In this document: positions 61,090-64,000 of the stretch, in pieces
Numbering within the stretch: position 1 is the first letter of the stretch
How the letters are laid out: the number at the start of each line of letters is the position of its first letter
Origin: Castanea sativa
Lineage: Eukaryota > Streptophyta > Magnoliopsida > Fagales > Fagaceae
DNA length: 64,000 nucleotides
Direction: 5' to 3'
Assembly (NCBI RefSeq): GCF_040712315.1
Contig: NC_134017.1
Span: 10,880,001 to 10,944,000, forward strand
Made by a program: the position numbers and the translations under genes
The notes under the pieces: model-generated
The model's input: the letters and a program-made list of their open reading frames with translations, nothing else
Databases searched by the model: none
What the model was told of the DNA's origin: nothing

Positions 61090-61230
61090 AAAACATGCGT
61101 GTAATAAACAGTGCTCTTGTGCATGACAACTGGTATAAAACACGTGTTTGATAAATAGTTCTCTTGTGCATAACAACTTGTATAAAACGCGTGTATGACA
61201 AGTAGTGCTACTGTGCATAACAAATTGAAT
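61090..61230. repeat. Tandem repeat, 3 x 47 bp
   Basis: Units 61090-61136, 61137-61183 and 61184-61230 are each exactly 47 bp, beginning AAAACA/AAAACG and containing CTTGTGCAT(G/A)ACAA-like text, with point differences only. The minus-strand frame at 61057-61239 is a by-product. Confidence 0.9.
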
Positions 61231-61962
61231 CAATAACATTGTGCCACTGCAACTAAAATTCTCCTGTCTTTTAAAAATGATACCAAACCCACCAACATTT
61301 TAATCATTATCATTGGTCCAGATGCCATTAGTTTGCTTTTGATGCCACCCAATTGCATTCATCGAAATAAGCTCCACATGTGCTCATTCCCAAATGTTTT
61401 GCAGCGGAACTATTAAGTTAAAATTTAGGCCAACATTAAATTTACTCCCTTGATTTTTCTTTTATTATCATTTATCAAATTAATTCCTAAGATTTAATTT
61501 GTGTCGATGCAATCTCTCATTTTGTCCAAATATATCGTTTAAACATTCAATCGCTATTTAACAAATCATGTTGTTGGCTCATTTTGACGAAGTGATGAAC
61601 TAAATTAAGAAAAATTATATCTTAAGGACTAATTTGAAAATTGAAATAGAAGTCAAGTGACTAAATTGAATTTTAACCAAAAATTTATATCATATCCTCA
61701 GCCCAAAAAACATAAAGGAGATATGTTGCATGCACTGTAAACCATTTCATCAATATGCTAATGCTAACAAATTGACACATACAGTTTTTGCACTTCTTGT
61801 CACATAAATGTTCTCCAGGTCCCTTATTTATTTCTCTAAGAGAAAAACCAAGTTTAAGGACTTTGGTGGTAGATAAAATCTGTAGCGAAGCTAAGTATAA
61901 TTGATTCTCTGTCAAAACCCTCAAAGGGCTCATACAAAAATATTGCAATAACATCCTAGAAG
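61231..61962. other. Intergenic, nothing recognised
   Basis: AT-rich DNA up to the LTR. The minus-strand frame at 61685-61996 has no recognisable domain and runs into the LTR. Confidence 0.4.
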
Positions 61963-61967
61963 GTTGG

Positions 61968-62660
61968 TGTAAGTGCACAATTGCACTTGGACCCAAAGAT
62001 GATCACGGGCTCAGGCCCAATGAGCCTTAAACAATAAAATTTGTAGAGCGTGGGTTTCGAACCTAGGTTAGAAATACTGGGAGCTTAATAACAGGCTTTT
62101 ATAAACAAATACAGGTAAATAACGAACGATAATTGCAAATGGATCTCCTCGGACTTGAGCCGAGGACTACTTCTTTATTATTTCTCTTTCTTCCTTAAAG
62201 ATTACAATTTCTTAATTTCTTTTCTTCGTTCAGATCTCCTTTCTTTTTGGCCTTTACCCCCCTTTTATACTTCCTTCCCTGATACTTTTTAAACAGTGAC
62301 TAGAAGTTTCCCCCTCACTGTTCAGGGGTCACCTCCCCATTAATGCGGCCAGGGAGGTAGGTGCAGAGCCTTTAATGCGGAGGTGGCAGCCTTTGCTCTT
62401 GATATTTTCTTTAATACTGGTGCATCTAGAAGATTCAGGATATCCCCCTTTAACCATCAGTCTTTCCAGGGTTGTGCCTCGACCTTCATAATGAAGTCTT
62501 GATTTCTCTTGGATCTGTCCGAGGAGAAGCTTGCCCTCGGCTGTATCCTCGGACCCTCGGCGTATGGACCAATTAGTAGAGTTTAATTATGGAGTAGGTC
62601 GGCCCTCCATGCTACAGTCCAAAGGCCCATATGCCCATTTGGGTCCTTTTACTCCTTACA
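61968..62660 (-). mobile_element. 3' LTR of a minus-strand LTR retrotransposon
   Basis: On the plus strand it starts TGTAAGTGCACAATTGC and ends CTCCTTACA. It aligns with the inverse of the solo LTR 51316-52061, whose flanking duplication fixes these ends. Read on the minus strand it has a TATA box (GTATAAAAGG, 62270-62261), so transcription runs leftward and this is the downstream LTR, with the interior to the right. A purine stretch (GAGGGG, minus strand, 62670-62665) next to it is a possible polypurine tract. The outer flank GTTGG (61963-61967) would be half of the target duplication; its partner is beyond the window. Confidence 0.85.
62261..62270 (-). promoter_or_regulatory. LTR TATA box
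   Basis: Reads GTATAAAAGG on the minus strand, close to the plant TATA consensus. It sets the orientation of the element. Confidence 0.65.
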
Positions 62661-62668
62661 ATAGCCCC

Positions 62669-62714
62669 TCAAAACTCTATTTTTCATCATCCGAGGAGAA
62701 AAATAGGGTTTTGA
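62669..62714. other. 17-bp stem-loop next to the LTR
   Basis: Arms TCAAAACTCTATTTTTC (62669-62685) and GAAAAATAGGGTTTTGA (62698-62714) pair with one mismatch (a possible G-U) around a 12-base loop. It lies 8 bp from the LTR edge and overlaps the presumed polypurine tract at its edge. Confidence 0.75.
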
Positions 62715-63168
62715 TCCAACGAAAACTTTCCCCACACGTTCTGTAAATAACTACACGTGTGAAGACTGTTTCGCGTTCCAGAGGATGCCACATTGCAGTT
62801 TTATTTTCAAAAACGTGCGCATTTATTACCGTAAGTTATACCTTGTCTCCCACGTTCAACGGTGAGATGAGCATCCAACGGTCCTTGTTACTCCATGAAA
62901 ATTTGGGCGGGACAAATACAATTTCGAGGCCGCTTCCCGCACGTCGTGACGCTTCGGGAATCTGCGCCTTCATTTATTTCTCTAGAGGCTAATCCCATCA
63001 AAACATCAGCAATCATCTTTTGCCTGCACAAATCCGTGGAAACTCGCACAACTTCAAGTCTGTAAGTTCCCGTTCCTTTTTTCTCTTAACCCTTTCTCCT
63101 CGGTCCCTGTCCTCGGCTCTCCTTATAATCATTGCCCCTTTTAGAATTTAGCCTTTCGTTCCTATTTG

Positions 63169-64000
63169 ATGGGAAAGTTCAAGTGTCTAGTTGATACCGC
63201 CGCTGGAATGGAAGGCTTCAGAGCCAAGTATCACATTCTCGGTGATGTAGGTTTAAAATATTGCCCGGCGGAAGCCGTGGCCGGCTCTAGAAAGACAGGA
63301 GAGGTTATCATCCCAATGGTAGCCTTTGTAGAGGGTGGGATGACCCTCCCAATGAAGCCTGTAACTAGGGAGTACCTCCGCAACCACCGGTTGTGTCCCG
63401 ATCAGTGCACCTCAAACGTTTTTAGAGTTTTGGGTAGCGTCGATGCTCTAAACGAGCAAATGGGTCTAAACCTCACCTGGCACGATGTCGTCTTTCTGTA
63501 CGAGTGCCATAAACTCACCAATGTAGGTTACTACATTAAATCCCGCTCCAGCGTCGTTAGGCTAATCTCCTGTCTGCCCAAATCCAACAAAGGCATGAAG
63601 GATGACTACCTGATCGTCTCTGGGAACTGGCACGATGGCCTCCATTGCCCAGTTGAGTGGGGAGATCCAGGTGCGACACCTTAGGATTAACCCCCCCACC
63701 GCACAACTTCCTCTAACACTCACAAAAATGCGTATTCACATATATTCATGTTTATTTAAGTTTATTATATGCTGTGTGAATCTGACCATGTTCGTTTGCT
63801 TTGATGTCTTTCTTTGCAGATAAGCAACACGTGCGCCCATGCTTGAGCCACTGCAACGTTGCAGATCTAAACCGAGTACTGCGCTCCGAGGTGTTTGTCA
63901 GCGAGGACCTACAACTCAGGGCTGCTCACTTGATTCTAGGGTACGATCCCGTATCCTCGGACTTCCAGGCAATAGAGAACGCCATTATTGCAGGTGACCG
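63169..64000 (+). CDS. Antisense, intron-containing ORF inside the LTR retrotransposon (partial)
   Basis: Exon 1 is 63169-63670 (ATG at 63169). The frame crosses a 149-bp GT-AG intron (63671-63819) and stays open in exon 2 from 63820 to the window edge. About 227 residues are visible. Without splicing, the frame stops at 63682-63684. Visible text includes LKYCPAEAVAGSRK, RNHRLCPDQCTSNVFRVLGS, NLTWHDVVFLYEC, then DKQHVRPCLSHCNVADLNRV. It resembles what is annotated in plants as putative gypsy-type transposon or retrotransposon-associated proteins, but I cannot assign a domain with confidence. The strand is opposite to the LTR's TATA box. Known plant Ty3/gypsy elements of the Tat lineage can carry such extra antisense ORFs near the 3' LTR. 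Confidence 0.7.

Larger units (their letters stand above)
62661..64000 (-). mobile_element. Interior of the retrotransposon (partial, runs off the window)
   Basis: The region right of the 3' LTR. No gag, protease, reverse transcriptase or integrase motif is visible in the 1.3 kb present. Its only strong coding signal is on the opposite (plus) strand. Base composition is richer in GC than the neighbouring intergenic DNA. Confidence 0.65.

Noticed and set aside
61968..64000. LTR at 61968-62660 read as a 5' LTR with a sense gag-like ORF on the plus strand
   Set aside because: The TATA box in this LTR, and those in the related LTRs at 33 and 51 kb, put transcription on the minus strand here. No TGG-type primer binding site follows 62660, whereas a purine stretch suited to a polypurine tract does when read inversely.

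Overview
The window is nuclear DNA of a flowering plant, most likely a woody eudicot. It carries three interrupted, GT-AG-spliced plant genes in the first 30 kb. Everything else is AT-rich DNA filled with plant transposable elements, simple repeats and short tandem duplications. Several repeats resemble ones I associate with Fagales (oak/chestnut relatives), but that placement is a recollection-based inference and not shown by the sequence alone. I recognised no rRNA, tRNA or organelle genes, and no prokaryotic features.

Genes (about 4-30 kb). (1) Plus strand, 3986-8758, 7 exons: a complete 639-residue transmembrane-9-superfamily protein (EMP70/TMN7-like), with a signal peptide, nine C-terminal membrane segments and a KxD tail. 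(2) Minus strand, 11943-15817, 6 exons: a 363-residue single-pass membrane protein with a basic cluster and a helical C-terminal half; I do not recognise its function. (3) Minus strand, 22656-29325, 19 exons: a complete 844-residue GH35 beta-galactosidase with a C-terminal SUEL-type lectin domain, closest in memory to Arabidopsis BGAL1. All three reading frames stay open across every splice junction, so they look intact. They are ordinary housekeeping or secretory-pathway and cell-wall genes and need not work together.

Intergenic and repeat-rich part (0-3.9 kb and about 30-64 kb). Exact target-site duplications define many insertions: two solo LTRs (33316-34161, TSD GATGA; 51316-52061, TSD GTACT); three non-autonomous hAT-type elements with 8-bp duplications (30880-31376, 31501-31980, 42836-43472); Mutator-type MITEs with 9-bp duplications (32473-32657, 60252-60640, probably 43826-44006); and a TTA-flanked Tourist-like MITE (52365-52750). 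One MITE sits inside an older copy of its own family, and two older MITEs sit inside a hAT element. A roughly 4-kb inverted-repeat element (about 55884-59900) is built around repeated ATCGAGTC/GACTCGAT palindromes and holds a LINE tail.

Right edge (61968-64000). This holds the 3' LTR and part of the interior of an LTR retrotransposon lying on the minus strand, judged by its LTR TATA box. Next to that LTR, on the opposite strand, is a well-preserved reading frame that continues through a clean 149-bp intron and runs off the window. An antisense, spliced ORF beside the 3' LTR is the most interesting coding feature here. A 17-bp near-perfect stem-loop sits between it and the LTR.
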